Positions 47,868 through 58,800 of a stretch of 64,000 bases of DNA are shown here, in pieces; positions within the stretch are counted from its first letter, which is position 1, and each line of letters starts with the position of its first letter. The stretch comes from Polaromonas sp. (GTDB lineage Bacteria; Pseudomonadota; Gammaproteobacteria; Burkholderiales; Burkholderiaceae_C). The translations under genes were made by a program, and so were the position numbers. Under the pieces are notes generated by a model. It did no database searches and was not told where the DNA came from. It saw nothing but the letters and a program-made list of their open reading frames with translations. The DNA is taken from positions 1 through 64,000 of the forward strand of contig JAKFXR010000027.1 of assembly GCA_021731285.1 (NCBI GenBank). The letters are read 5' to 3'.

Positions 47868-48598
47868 GCGGCTGGCTCTGCATTGCAGGACTGGGGCCGG
47901 GCGACCCGCAGCTGGTAACCCCCGAAGTGACGGCCGCCATTGACACCGCCACCGACATCGTGGGCTACATCCCCTACGTCGCCCGCATTGCGCCGCGCCC
48001 GGGCCTCACGCTGCATGCGTCCGACAACCGGGTCGAGATGGACCGCGCCCGCGCCGCGCTGCAAATGGCATCTGAGGGCCGCCAGGTCGTCATCGTCTCG
48101 TCCGGTGACCCTGGCGTGTTTGCCATGGCAGCCGCCGTGTTTGAAGCGCTGGAAGGCCGCCCGGACTGGCAGGTTCTGGACATCCGCGTGTTGCCCGGCA
48201 TCACGGCCATGTTGGCGGCGGCAGCCAAAGCCGGTGCGCCGCTGGGCCACGACTTCTGCGCCATCAACCTGAGCGACAACCTCAAGCCCGCAGAGCTGAT
48301 CGAAGCCCGCGTGCGCGCCGCCGCCGGAGCCGACTTTGCGATGGCGCTCTACAACCCCCGCTCCGCCAGCCGCCCGCACACTTTCGGGCGCGTGCTGGAG
48401 GTATTGCGCGCAAGCTGCGGACCAGACCGGCTCATCACCTTTGCCCGCGCCGTGAGCACGCCGGACGAAAAGTTATTGACTGTCCGCCTGGGGGAAGCCA
48501 CCTCTGAGATGGCCGATATGCGCACCGTGGTCATCGTGGGCAACTCCGCCACCCGCCGCGTGGGGCGCTTCGTCTACACCCCGCGCTCGGCGCTATGA
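47864..48598 (+). CDS. cobJ: Precorrin-3B C17-methyltransferase
   Basis: IAGLGPGDPQLVTPEVTAAIDTATDIVGYIPYV; VVIVSSGDPGVFAMAAAVFE. Confidence 0.94.
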   Translation: MSGWLCIAGLGPGDPQLVTPEVTAAIDTATDIVGYIPYVARIAPRPGLTLHASDNRVEMDRARAALQMASEGRQVVIVSSGDPGVFAMAAAVFEALEGRPDWQVLDIRVLPGITAMLAAAAKAGAPLGHDFCAINLSDNLKPAELIEARVRAAAGADFAMALYNPRSASRPHTFGRVLEVLRASCGPDRLITFARAVSTPDEKLLTVRLGEATSEMADMRTVVIVGNSATRRVGRFVYTPRSAL

Positions 48599-48615
48599 AC
48601 GCACCAACAATCACG

Positions 48616-49389
48616 TTAACGGCGCGCCGTAGCCATCCAGCGCAGCACTTCATCCACGGTGCAAACAGTTTGACGGGGGGGAATGAAGGGCCGGTCGATC
48701 AGAATAACCGGCAGCCCCCGTTCGCGCGCCACCGTCAGCTTGGCCTGTGCGCCCGCGCCGCCGGAGTTTTTGGACACCACATGGGTGATGCCGTGTGCTT
48801 GCAGCAAGGCGCGGTCGCCTTCCAAAGTGAACGGCCCCCGGTCCAGTACCACATGGCCGCGCTCGGCAGGCAGATCCAGCACCGGATCGACCAAACGCAA
48901 CAGATACCAATGCTGCGAGTGGGCCAAAAACGGTGCCAAGTTCTGGCGGCCAATGGCCAGAAACACCCGCGTCGGATCGGAGGGCAAAGCCTGCACTGCA
49001 GCGGTAATGTCGGGCACATGCTGCCAAGCATCCCCGCTTTGAGCCTGCCACGCGGGTCGCTCCAGTGCCAGCAGGGGCACACCCGCTGCGGCACAGGCCT
49101 GCACTGCGTTACGGCTCATCTGCGCGGCAAAGGGATGGGTGGCGTCCACCACATGGGTGATACGCTCGGCCTGAAAAAAGGCCTGCAAGCCAGCCACGCC
49201 GCCAAAGCCACCCACACGGGTGGGCAGCGGCTGGGCAATGGGCGCATCGGTACGGCCTGCATAAGAAAATATGCCGTCCACCCCCGCCTGCGCCAATGCC
49301 TGAGCCAGGCGGCTGGCCTCAGTGGTGCCCCCCAGCACAAGAACACGCGGAAGGATGCGCGCAATGTCTGAACCCTGGCTGTCAGTCAT
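48616..49389 (-). CDS. cobK: Precorrin-6A reductase
   Basis: RVLVLGGTTEASRLAQALAQ; VVDATHPFAAQMS; SKNSGGAGAQAKLTVARERGLPVILIDRP. Start uncertain. Confidence 0.92.
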   Translation of the reverse strand: MTDSQGSDIARILPRVLVLGGTTEASRLAQALAQAGVDGIFSYAGRTDAPIAQPLPTRVGGFGGVAGLQAFFQAERITHVVDATHPFAAQMSRNAVQACAAAGVPLLALERPAWQAQSGDAWQHVPDITAAVQALPSDPTRVFLAIGRQNLAPFLAHSQHWYLLRLVDPVLDLPAERGHVVLDRGPFTLEGDRALLQAHGITHVVSKNSGGAGAQAKLTVARERGLPVILIDRPFIPPRQTVCTVDEVLRWMATARR

Positions 49390-50545
49390 TGGTATTGGTG
49401 AAAATGGTCTGCATGGCCTGAGCGATGGTAGCCGCTCGGCCTTGGCCCACGCGCAGCACGTCTTCGGCGGTGTAAGGCACCTGGCGCTGGCCGATGTAGG
49501 CAGCCGTGGCCTGGAGTGGCTGCGGCCCTTTGACATAGCCCCGGTACTGGCCCTGCGCGGCCAGCCGGTGGCGGTACTGGCCTCGGGCGATCCGTTCTGG
49601 TTCGGAGCAGGTGGCAGCCTGGCGGAGCACCTTACGCCCGGCGAATGGCAGGCTTTTCCCGCACCCTCTGCCTTCTCGCTGGCCGCATCCCGCTTGGCAT
49701 GGCGCTTGGAGCATGTGCATTGCTTCGGCCTGCACGCCGCGCCCTTTGCCCGCACCCGCCCTGTCCTGCACGGCGGCGCGCAACTGCTGTGCCTGTTGCG
49801 CGATGGCCTGGCGGTACGAGACTTTGCGCAATGGCTCACACAGCAAGGCTGCGGTGCATCTGCGGTGTGGGTGCTGGAAGCCCTGGGCGGCCCACGCGAA
49901 CGCATACGCCAGAGCGCGGCCAGCATGCTGGACTTTGCGGACATCCAAAGCCCTGTTGCCGTAGCCGTTCAGGTAGCCGGCCCCTTGGGTTTGCCGCAAA
50001 CACCCGGTCTGCCAGACGGCAGCTTTGCCCACGATGGACAAATTACCAAGTCACCCATCCGCGCATTCACCTTAAGCGCCCTGGCACCGCGCCCCGGCGA
50101 ACATCTGTGGGACTTGGGCGCGGGCTCGGGTTCGGTGTCGGTGGAATGGTGTTTGGCGGGCGGCACATCCAGCGCGGTGGAGCTGCACGCCGAGCGGGTG
50201 CTGAACATCCGTGCCAACGCCGCATCCTTCGGCATAGCTCACCGCCTCACGGTGCACCACGGTGCCACGCAAGACCTGCTGACGGGCCTGCCCACGCCCC
50301 ATGCCATTTTTGTCGGCGGCGGTTTTGACATGGCGTTGTTCGACACATTGCAGTCCACAGCGCCCGCAGGTTGCCGCCTGGTGGTGAATGCCGTGACGCT
50401 GGAAACCGAATCCGCCCTGCTGCAACTGCACGCCAAACACGGCGGCGAGCTGCTGCGCATCGAGCTGGCGCAGGCCACGCCCCTGGGCCGCATGCGCGGC
50501 TGGCAGCCCAGCCGAGCGGTGGTGCAGTGGAGCGTATCGCTGTGA
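49364..50545 (+). CDS. cobL: Precorrin-6Y C5,15-methyltransferase (decarboxylating)
   Basis: MSEPWLSVIGIGENGLHGLS; C-terminal CbiT-like HLWDLGAGSGSVSVEWCLAG. Confidence 0.95.
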   Translation: MSEPWLSVIGIGENGLHGLSDGSRSALAHAQHVFGGVRHLALADVGSRGLEWLRPFDIAPVLALRGQPVAVLASGDPFWFGAGGSLAEHLTPGEWQAFPAPSAFSLAASRLAWRLEHVHCFGLHAAPFARTRPVLHGGAQLLCLLRDGLAVRDFAQWLTQQGCGASAVWVLEALGGPRERIRQSAASMLDFADIQSPVAVAVQVAGPLGLPQTPGLPDGSFAHDGQITKSPIRAFTLSALAPRPGEHLWDLGAGSGSVSVEWCLAGGTSSAVELHAERVLNIRANAASFGIAHRLTVHHGATQDLLTGLPTPHAIFVGGGFDMALFDTLQSTAPAGCRLVVNAVTLETESALLQLHAKHGGELLRIELAQATPLGRMRGWQPSRAVVQWSVSL

Positions 50546-50552
50546 AAGCGCC

Positions 50553-50972
50553 ATGCTGATGGTGGCAGGCTTGGGTTTTCGGGCCCAGTGCGATGTGGCG
50601 TCTTTGCGCGCCGCGCTCAACGCCGCCTTGGATGCTGCACAACAATCTCACGGCAGGCCCATCACCCTTACGGCCCTGGCCACCGCAACAGACAAGGCCA
50701 CCCACCCTGCTCTGCTGCAACTGGCCGCAGAGCTGCAATTGCCCGTCACCCCCATCCACCTGCCGCAGTTAGCTAGCCAAACCGCCACGCCCAGCGTCCA
50801 TGTACCCGCCCGCTACGGTGCCCACAGCGTGGCCGAAGCCGCAGCGCTGGCCGCTGCAGCAATGACCGTTCAGGCTGAGCCTGTCGAAGCCCAACTGCTT
50901 GCCCAGCGCCACACCAGCCCCGACCGCATGGCCACCGCAGCCCTTGCTTTCACAGAAAATACCCACCCATGA
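50553..50972 (+). CDS. cobE: Cobalamin biosynthesis protein CobE
   Basis: [23 protein letters not shown]...[21 protein letters not shown]. Confidence 0.85.
   Translation: MLMVAGLGFRAQCDVASLRAALNAALDAAQQSHGRPITLTALATATDKATHPALLQLAAELQLPVTPIHLPQLASQTATPSVHVPARYGAHSVAEAAALAAAAMTVQAEPVEAQLLAQRHTSPDRMATAALAFTENTHP
50867..50890. repeat. REP-like half-site inside cobE
   Basis: CCGTTCAGGCTGAGCCTGTCGAAGC; first 22 nt match the reverse complement of 59799-59820. Confidence 0.8.
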
Positions 50973-51766
50973 CTGTTCACTTTATTGGCGCAGGCCCCGG
51001 CGCCCCGGATTTGCTAACCCTGCGTGGCCGCGACTTCATTGCCGCCAGCCCGGTGTGCCTTTACGCGGGCTCGCTGGTGCCCGAAGGCGTGCTGACCCAC
51101 TGCCCGCCCGGTGCGCGCATCGTCAACACCGCGCCAATGTCGCTGGAGCAGATATTGGCCGAGATCAGCACCGCGCATGCCGCCGGGCACGACGTGGCTC
51201 GCCTGCATTCAGGCGACTTGTCGGTGTGGTCAGCGATGGGCGAGCAACTGCGCGGCCTGCGCACACTGGGCATTCCGTACACCGTCACACCCGGCGTACC
51301 GTCGTTTGCGGCAGCGGCTGCCACGCTAGAGGCGGAACTGACTTTGCCGGGCCTGAGCCAATCGGTGGTGCTTACCCGCACCTCGGGCCGCGCATCGGCC
51401 ATGCCCAGCACCGAGTCACTGGCCAACTTTGCCGCCACCCAGGCGGTGCTGGCCATTCACCTCTCCATTCATGTGCTGCCGCGCGTGGTGGCCGAGCTTG
51501 CGCCCCACTACGGCGCAGACTGCCCGGTAGCCGTGGTCTGGCGCGCCAGCTGGCCGGACGAGCGCGTGGTGCGCGCCACCCTGTCCACCATCGAAGCAGC
51601 CGTGGGCGAAGGCATGGAGCGCACTGCATTGATTCTGGTGGGCCACACCCTGGGCAAAAACTTGGGCGATCGAGACTTTGACCACAGCCGCCTCTACGCG
51701 GGCGACTACGACCGGCGCTACCGCCCGCTGGGCACAGCGCCCCGCTTTCCGATGGGCACGGAATGA
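50969..51766 (+). CDS. cobM: Precorrin-4 C11-methyltransferase
   Basis: [42 protein letters not shown]. Confidence 0.95.
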   Translation: MTVHFIGAGPGAPDLLTLRGRDFIAASPVCLYAGSLVPEGVLTHCPPGARIVNTAPMSLEQILAEISTAHAAGHDVARLHSGDLSVWSAMGEQLRGLRTLGIPYTVTPGVPSFAAAAATLEAELTLPGLSQSVVLTRTSGRASAMPSTESLANFAATQAVLAIHLSIHVLPRVVAELAPHYGADCPVAVVWRASWPDERVVRATLSTIEAAVGEGMERTALILVGHTLGKNLGDRDFDHSRLYAGDYDRRYRPLGTAPRFPMGTE

Positions 51767-52563
51767 AGATCGACCTTTGCCTCGTCGGCATAGGCACCGG
51801 GAACCCCGACCATGTGACCCGCCAGGGCGTACTGGCCCTGAATGCAGCGAACCTGATTCTGGTGCCACGCAAAGGCACAGGCAAAGCCGATCTGGCTGAG
51901 CTGCGCCTGCAACTGTGCGAGACGCTGGTGACAAACCCCGCCACGCAGGTGGTGGGCTTTGACATGCCGGTGCGCGATGCGGATGACCCCGACTACCCCG
52001 CCGCCGTGAACCGCTGGCACGACGCCATTGCCGAGGTGTGGCTGGCAACCATCCGTACCCATTTGCCCACTGGCGGACGCATGGCCCTGCTGGTGTGGGG
52101 CGACCCATCGCTGTATGACAGCACATTGCGCATTGCCGAGCGCCTAGCGGTGCAACTGCCGCTCAAGGTGTCTGTGGTGCCCGGCATCACTGCGCTGCAA
52201 GCACTGACCGCAGCGCACGCCATCGCGCTGAACGACATCAACGCCCCCGTCACCATCACCACCGGTCGCCAACTGCGCGACCACGGCTGGCCCGCCAACG
52301 CCAGCACCGTGGCAGTGATGCTGGACGGCCACTGCGCATTCCAGCACCTACCGCCCGAGGACATCACCATCTGGTGGGGTGCCTATCTGGGCATGCCGCA
52401 ACAAATCTGCATCGTGGGGCCGCTGGCCAAAGTGAGCGAGCGAATTCAAGCGGAGAGGCAAGCGGCGCGGGCAGCGCATGGGTGGATCATGGATACATAT
52501 TTGATGCGCAGGACCACGACACCTTCCACACCAAGTCGCAATCCGGCAATAGCCATCACATAA
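51763..52563 (+). CDS. cobF: Precorrin-6A synthase (deacetylating)
   Basis: [44 protein letters not shown]. Confidence 0.94.
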   Translation: MKIDLCLVGIGTGNPDHVTRQGVLALNAANLILVPRKGTGKADLAELRLQLCETLVTNPATQVVGFDMPVRDADDPDYPAAVNRWHDAIAEVWLATIRTHLPTGGRMALLVWGDPSLYDSTLRIAERLAVQLPLKVSVVPGITALQALTAAHAIALNDINAPVTITTGRQLRDHGWPANASTVAVMLDGHCAFQHLPPEDITIWWGAYLGMPQQICIVGPLAKVSERIQAERQAARAAHGWIMDTYLMRRTTTPSTPSRNPAIAIT

Positions 52564-52564
52564 A

Positions 52565-53392
52565 TTACTGAGTCGTGTTCACTGGGCTCTCAGCGCCTGC
52601 GCCAGCACACTCCAGTACCACCAGCAGGGCCGGACACACCCAGCGCTGGAAAGCCAGCCCGCCGACCAGGCCCAGGCTCACCCAGAACGACAAGGCCATC
52701 CAGGTCGTGGCCCAGATGAACTGCGTGCCGAGTTGTTCCAGGGCAGCATGGGCCGCGGGGCCAAAACCGGCCAGGGGATCGCCCTGCAGCTTGGGCGCAC
52801 CCACCACAAAGGGCAACGCCAGCAAGGCTGCGGCTACCAGCCAACGCCAGGACGCGCGTGCAAAGCTGGCTACGGCGCAGGCACCAGCCGCACCGCTCAC
52901 TGCCAGCACCCACCAGACCTGGCGGGCCTGCAGCGGCGAGGCTTCCATGCCGGGTACTTCTGCGTGCAGGCCCAACGAAGGCCAGAGGTGAAAGCTCAGC
53001 CAACCAGCCGCTGCCACCAAGCCCGCCAGGCGCAAAGAAGCTACCGCACCACCGCGTTTGTAGAGCCACACACCCATCACAGCAAACAGCAACAGCGCCA
53101 TGCTGAAGGCGTGCAAGATGTTGGCCACCCAGGTCCAGCCAATGCGTTCGGCACCGTTTGCAGGCTCCCACTCCTTCGCGGCGCCATGCTGATGATCGTG
53201 AGGGGCAGAACCTTCGGCATGCGCGTGAGCAGCGGGAGCTTCGGCGGGCTTGGGGGCCTCTGCCTTTTGTTCCTCATACACCTCGGCCGCCAGAATCAGC
53301 GGAGCAGCTTGCCAGCGTTGCACGCCCGTTTGCACGCTGCCCACCACCACCGCCGTGGCCAAGGCCGCCCAAATCAATCGTTGAAAAATCAT
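52565..53392 (-). CDS. cbtA: CbtA-family cobalt transporter subunit
   Basis: MIFQRLIWAALATAVVVGSVQTGVQRWQ multi-TM with His-rich loop HAHAEGSAPHDHQHG; next to CbtB. Confidence 0.88.
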   Translation of the reverse strand: MIFQRLIWAALATAVVVGSVQTGVQRWQAAPLILAAEVYEEQKAEAPKPAEAPAAHAHAEGSAPHDHQHGAAKEWEPANGAERIGWTWVANILHAFSMALLLFAVMGVWLYKRGGAVASLRLAGLVAAAGWLSFHLWPSLGLHAEVPGMEASPLQARQVWWVLAVSGAAGACAVASFARASWRWLVAAALLALPFVVGAPKLQGDPLAGFGPAAHAALEQLGTQFIWATTWMALSFWVSLGLVGGLAFQRWVCPALLVVLECAGAGAESPVNTTQ

Positions 53393-53417
53393 GGGGGTCT
53401 CCCGGTGAAAAGGCTGC

Positions 53418-53609
53418 TCAATGGCACGGTTTGACGGTGATGTGGCGCACATCGTGCGCAGCGTTGTGCGCCAGCGGGCTTTCGGCAAAAGCCACGCCGT
53501 ACAGAACTATCAGGCCCAGTGCTGCGGCGCCCAGCAACGGTCGCAGGACGGCCAGGCCGGGGTTCTGGGTGTTAGAAGGGCTGTGGGTCAGCGTCGTCGG
53601 TTCAGTCAT
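53418..53609 (-). CDS. cbtB: CbtB-family cobalt transporter subunit
   Basis: Single TM; FAESPLAHNAAHDVRHITVKPCH. Confidence 0.85.
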   Translation of the reverse strand: MTEPTTLTHSPSNTQNPGLAVLRPLLGAAALGLIVLYGVAFAESPLAHNAAHDVRHITVKPCH

Positions 53610-53663
53610 TGTGATCTCCTTGGGGTTGGTGGGTAAAAAAACAAACTTAGTGGATTTGGCCAC

Positions 53664-54077
53664 TCATGTCGAGCCCAGGCCGACGGGAGGCAATCGTGCA
53701 AGGATACCGCTACGCAGGCGCTGGGGCCGCGTATTGCGCGCCAGGTTGCCGTCGGCACTTTGCCAATGCTGTTGGGCGCAGGCAATAACCTGGCCCGCAG
53801 TCTCGGCGTCGGAAATGAGGTCACCAAAGTAATAGGTGAACTTGCCTCGGGCCTGCAAGGTCACGGTGCAAGCGCGAGAGCAGCCGCTCATGCAGGCCAG
53901 GCCGCGCACCTGCAGGCCCTTGTGAAGGCCGGTGTCCAGCTCACACTCCAGCAACGCGTCCTGCACCGCTTCGAACAGGGCCAGCCCATCAGCGGGCAGC
54001 TCGCGCGATGCGCCCGGCGGGCGGCAGGTGGTGCAGACAATGATTTCGGTATCAGACATCGCGTGAGAATCGTTCAA
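53664..54077 (-). CDS. DUF1636 metal-binding protein
   Basis: EIIVCTTCRPPG...GLACMSGCSRACTVTLQARGKFTYYFGDL. Confidence 0.85.
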   Translation of the reverse strand: MNDSHAMSDTEIIVCTTCRPPGASRELPADGLALFEAVQDALLECELDTGLHKGLQVRGLACMSGCSRACTVTLQARGKFTYYFGDLISDAETAGQVIACAQQHWQSADGNLARNTRPQRLRSGILARLPPVGLGST

Positions 54078-54092
54078 TGATTAGGGGGTGAT

Positions 54093-54797
54093 TCATGCAG
54101 CTGGGAGCGCCAGGCGGTGCTCCGCACCCCAGCGGGTAGCCCAGGCGGCACAGCGTCCCAGGTTTTTGTGCGGATCGTCAAAGTCCACGATCACCACATG
54201 CTGCGCTGCCAACGGGGCCGGCGGCGGCTCCAGCGTGCGGCCATCGGTCAGCAGCCACAGCCAGCAATCGGTGGGGCCACTCTTGCGCAACGTTCGCAGC
54301 AACAGGCGGTCGGCGTGCGCCAGTGCCTCAGCCAGCGGCGTGCCACCACCACCGCCTAGGTGACGCAGGCGCTGGCTACCAGCGGCGCGCGCACGGCCCG
54401 GTGGCAGCAGCAACTCCACGCCCTGCCCGCCAAAAGACAGCAGCGCCACATCGTCGCCCAAGCGCGCGGCCTCCCCGATCATGAACACCGCATGGCCTTT
54501 GGCCAGAGCCAAACGGCCACGCTGGCGCATGGAGCCCGAGGTGTCGAGCACGATGCAATGCAGCCGGCTGGTGCGCAGCGCCACCGGCTGGCGGCGCAGG
54601 TGTTCGCGCTGCAGTGGTGCCGGCCCTTTGGCCAGCAGCGTGGGCAACCAGGCAATGGCCGCGCTATGCTGCGGCGCAGTGTGAGCGCGTGTTGCGGCGC
54701 CCGAGGAAGGAATGCGTGGGGGTGGAGGCCACCGCCAGCTGCCAGGCCCGTTACGCGGGCGGCCGCTGGGGTGGCTTAGGCTTTTTTTGGAGGCCAC
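54093..54797 (-). CDS. VWA-domain protein, magnesium-chelatase ChlD/BchD-like
   Basis: CIVLDTSGSMRQRGRLALAKG; follows ChlI-like gene. Confidence 0.88.
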   Translation of the reverse strand: MASKKSLSHPSGRPRNGPGSWRWPPPPRIPSSGAATRAHTAPQHSAAIAWLPTLLAKGPAPLQREHLRRQPVALRTSRLHCIVLDTSGSMRQRGRLALAKGHAVFMIGEAARLGDDVALLSFGGQGVELLLPPGRARAAGSQRLRHLGGGGGTPLAEALAHADRLLLRTLRKSGPTDCWLWLLTDGRTLEPPPAPLAAQHVVIVDFDDPHKNLGRCAAWATRWGAEHRLALPAA

Positions 54798-55882
54798 CCT
54801 GCCCTGGCGTGAATGCGTGTGGTGCCTTCGGGCTGGGCCGCCAGCGCGCCCCAGTCGCCTTGCGTTGGGGATGCCGGGGATGGCTGGTCTTGCAGGCGTT
54901 CGGACTTTAGCCCGGCCGCGGACGATGGCGAGGGATTCGAAGAACCGTTGAGCTTGGAATGCGACGCCCCGGTGTTGCCCGGTGCTTGCGCCACACGGCC
55001 CTCGGGTCGGCGGTGTGCCAGCGCCAGCTCGGCCACCGCATCCACATCATCCACCGTCACTTCGCTGCGTCCTTCCAGTGCCGCCAGCGCACGCGCAGCG
55101 CGCAGCATCACCAGGTCTGCGCGCATACCGTCCACACCAGCGGCGATCGCGCAGGCAGCGGCATGGTGCAGCACCGCGTCAGACCAGCTCAGGTGTGGCA
55201 ACGCGGCACGGGCCGCCACCAGCGCCGCGCTGAGTGCTCGTTGTTCTTCGGCATGTTGCTCACCCAGGGCGGCGGGGTTCTCGTCAAAGCCCAGGCGCGC
55301 GCGCAGGATGGCGGTGCGCTGCTGGGCATCCACCGGGTTGGCCAGCACCAGCGAGAGACCAAAGCGGTCCAGCAGTTGCGGACGCAGCTCGCCCTCCTCC
55401 GGGTTCATGGTACCCACCAACACAAAGTGCGCAGCATGCTGCTGTGAAATGCCATCACGCTCGACCGTGTTCACGCCGCTGGCCGCCACGTCCAGCAAGG
55501 CATCCACCAGCGCGTCGGGAAGCAGGTTGACCTCGTCCACATAAAGTACGCCGTTGTGGGCGCGCGCCACCAGCCCGGGCGACAGACGCACCCGGCCGTC
55601 GCGCAACACGTCTTCCACATTCAGCGTTCCCACCAGCTGCTCCAGGCTGGCCGCCAGTGGCAAGGTGACAAAGGGCGCATCGGGCAGCAGCGCGGCTAGC
55701 GCACGGGCTGCGGTGGATTTGGCTGTACCGCGCGGACCACTGATCAGCACGCCGCCAATGCCGGGGTCGATGGCTGCCAACTGCAACGCGCGCTGCAACT
55801 GCGGCTGGCCGACCAGCGCGGTGAACGGAAAGACCGCGCGGGAGACGGGTTCGATGGGAATGTTCAGTTCAGGTTTGCTCAT
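54776..55882 (-). CDS. AAA+ magnesium-chelatase ChlI/BchI-like ATPase
   Basis: FPFTALVGQPQLQRALQLAAIDPGIGGVLISGPRGTAKSTAARAL. Confidence 0.93.
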   Translation of the reverse strand: MSKPELNIPIEPVSRAVFPFTALVGQPQLQRALQLAAIDPGIGGVLISGPRGTAKSTAARALAALLPDAPFVTLPLAASLEQLVGTLNVEDVLRDGRVRLSPGLVARAHNGVLYVDEVNLLPDALVDALLDVAASGVNTVERDGISQQHAAHFVLVGTMNPEEGELRPQLLDRFGLSLVLANPVDAQQRTAILRARLGFDENPAALGEQHAEEQRALSAALVAARAALPHLSWSDAVLHHAAACAIAAGVDGMRADLVMLRAARALAALEGRSEVTVDDVDAVAELALAHRRPEGRVAQAPGNTGASHSKLNGSSNPSPSSAAGLKSERLQDQPSPASPTQGDWGALAAQPEGTTRIHARAGWPPKKA

Positions 55883-58800
55883 GCCAGGGGTCCTTCTCCG
55901 TGTTCTTCCAGCCGGCGCTCCAGCGCCAGCAAATGGTCTTCAATACGCTCGCGGTGCTCGCCCGGGGCCTCCCACAGGCCACGCCGCATGGCTTCGAGCA
56001 GGCGCTCGCCGATGCTGCGCAGAGCCCCAGGGTTGTGCTGCTGCAAAAACGCGCGGTTGATGTCGTCGTGCAAGTAGGCCTCGGCCACCAGCGCGTACTG
56101 GTGGTCGGCCACCACGCCGGTGGTGGCGTCAAACGCAAACAGGTAGTCCACCGTGGCGGCCATCTCGAACGCGCCCTTGTAGCCGTGGCGGCGCACGCCC
56201 TCCAGCCACTTGGGGTTGACGGCGCGCGAACGCACCACACGCGCCACTTCCTCACCCAGCGTGCGAATACGCGGTGCGCCGGGCACGCTGAAATCACCGT
56301 GGTACAGCGATGCAGGCGCGCCCGCCAGATGTTCTACCGCCACCGCCATGCCGCCCTGAAACTGGTAATAGTCGTCCGAGTCCAGCACATCGTGCTCGCG
56401 GTTGTCCTGGTTGTGCAGCACTGCATCCAGACCGGCCAGACGCTGCTCAAGACTGCCGCGTGCGGCGACACCGTGCTCGCCCTGGCCGTAGGCAAAGGCA
56501 CCTGCGCGCAAATAAGCCTGGGCCAGGTCAGACCCGTCCTTCCACCGGCCGCTGGCCATGACCTCCTGCAGCCCGGCACCGTAGCCGCCGGGGCGCGGGC
56601 CAAACACGCGCCAGGTGGCCTCGCGCTGGGCCTCTTCCGCACTTAATCCCTTGGCCTGCGCCTCGGCCGCTTCGCGCTGCACCCGGGTGCGGATGGGGTT
56701 CACGTCATCGGGTTCGTCTTCCTCGGGGATCGCGGCCACGGCGCGCACTGCGGTGTCGAACAGGTCAATCACGTTGGGAAAGGCATCGCGGAAGAAGCCC
56801 GAGACACGCAGGGTCACGTCCACCCGGGGCCGGTCTTTGATAGCCATGGGCAACACTTCAATGTCTACCACCCGGCTGCTGCCATCCGCCCACTTGGGCC
56901 GCACGCCCAAGAGCGCAAAGGCCTGGGCAATGTCCTCACCCCCGGTGCGCATGGTGCTGGTGCCCCAGACCGACAGGCCCAGGCAGCGCAGCATTTCGCC
57001 GTGGTCCTGCAGATGGCGTTCGATCACGCGCTCAGCCGCGGCCGCGCCCATGGTGTAGGCGGTCTGCGTGGGCACGGCGCGCGTGTCCACCGAATAAAAG
57101 TTGCGGCCAGTGGGCAGCACATCAGGACGGCCACGCGAGGGCGCGCCGCTGGGGCCGGCGGGTACAAAGCGCCCTGCCAGCCCGCGCAGGCACTGTGCAA
57201 TTTCCTGAGGGCCACAGGCGTCCAGGCGCGGGCGCAGCACCTGGCGCATTCGCTGCAACACCGGAGCGGTGTGCGGCCAGGTTGCAGCATCCCACGGTTC
57301 GTCGGCCACCACGTGGTCGGCCACCAATTGCCGAGCCAGCAGCTCCAACCGTTCCCGCGTGTGGCCGGCATGGCGCCATGCTTCAGCACTGAGCTGCTGC
57401 AACACCGCAGGGCGTGGGCCGTTCCAGGACGCAGCCCATTCGGGGCTCAGCGCGCTGAAGCCGTCCACACCGTCCAGCTTCAAATCTTGGGCCAATGCGA
57501 TCAACAGGCTACCCTGGCCCTCGGCCTTACCACCTGGAAAGCGCGCCAGCGCCACCAGCGTGTCGATCTGCTGACGGCCCTGCGGAGATGTGCCCAGGAT
57601 GTGCAGCCCATCGCGGATTTGTGATTCCTTGATCTCACACAGGTAGGCGTCCAGCCGCTGCAGCAGCGCGTTGCGGGCGGCCTCGTCGGCGGGTTTGGCA
57701 AAGCCCAGCTCGGCGTGCAGGCCCTCGCTGAGCACGCGCTCCAGAATATCTACGCGCAGGCGCTGCGCGCGCCGGGGGTCCAGCGACAGAGCCTCGTAGT
57801 ACTCGTCCATCTGCCGCTCCAGCTTTTGCAGCGGGCCGTAGGTCTCGGCGCGGGTCAGGGCCGGCATCAGGTGGTCGATGATGACCGCCTGCGTGCGGCG
57901 CTTGGCCTGGCTCCCCTCGCCGGGGTCGTTGACGATGAAGGGGTACAGGTGCGGCAAGGGGCCCAGGATGGCATCAGGCCAGCAGGCCGCGCCCAGCGCC
58001 ACACTTTTGCCGGGCAGCCATTCGAGGTTGCCATGTTTACCCACATGCACCACCGCATCCACCGCAAACTGGCGACGCAGCCAGAAGTAAAACGCCAGGT
58101 AGTTGTGCGTGGGCACCAGGTCGGCATCGTGGTAGGTGGCGACCAGGTCCAGGTCGCGCCCGCGCGCGGGCTGGATGCCCACAAACACATTGCCCAGGCG
58201 CAGGCCCGACACCATGAAGCGGGCGCTGCGCACCATGGGGTCCTGCTCAGGCGGGCCCCACAGGGCGTTGACGGCGTCGCGGCTGGCAGCGTCCAGGCGC
58301 TTGAAATCTTCCAGGTAGTCGGCCATGGCCAGGCTTTGGCCTGTGGGCCGCGCGTCGTTGGCATCCAGGTTGTTGGTCACGCCCGCCACCAGCGCGGCGA
58401 TCAGTGCGTCACCCCCCTCGGGCAAATCACTCGTGGCGTAACCCGCGTCCTGCATGGCGCACAGCAGGGCCACGGAAGAGGCCGGCGTATCCAAGCCCAC
58501 GCCATTGGCCAGGCGGGCATCGTCATTTGGATAGTTGGCCAGGATCAGCGCCACACGCTTCTCGGCGTTGGGTTTGACGCGCAGCACACACCAGCGGCGC
58601 GCCAGCTCGGCCACAAAAACCATACGTTCGGGCTCGGGCTGGTAGCGCACCACGTCCACCTCGGTGCGCTCGCAGCGCCAGGCCAGGCCTTTGAAACTGA
58701 TGGCCCGCGTGCCGATGCGGCCATCCACCTCGGGCAGCACCACCTGCATCGCCAGGTCGCGCGGCGTCAGGCCATGCGGATCGGCCTGCCACTGTTCTTG

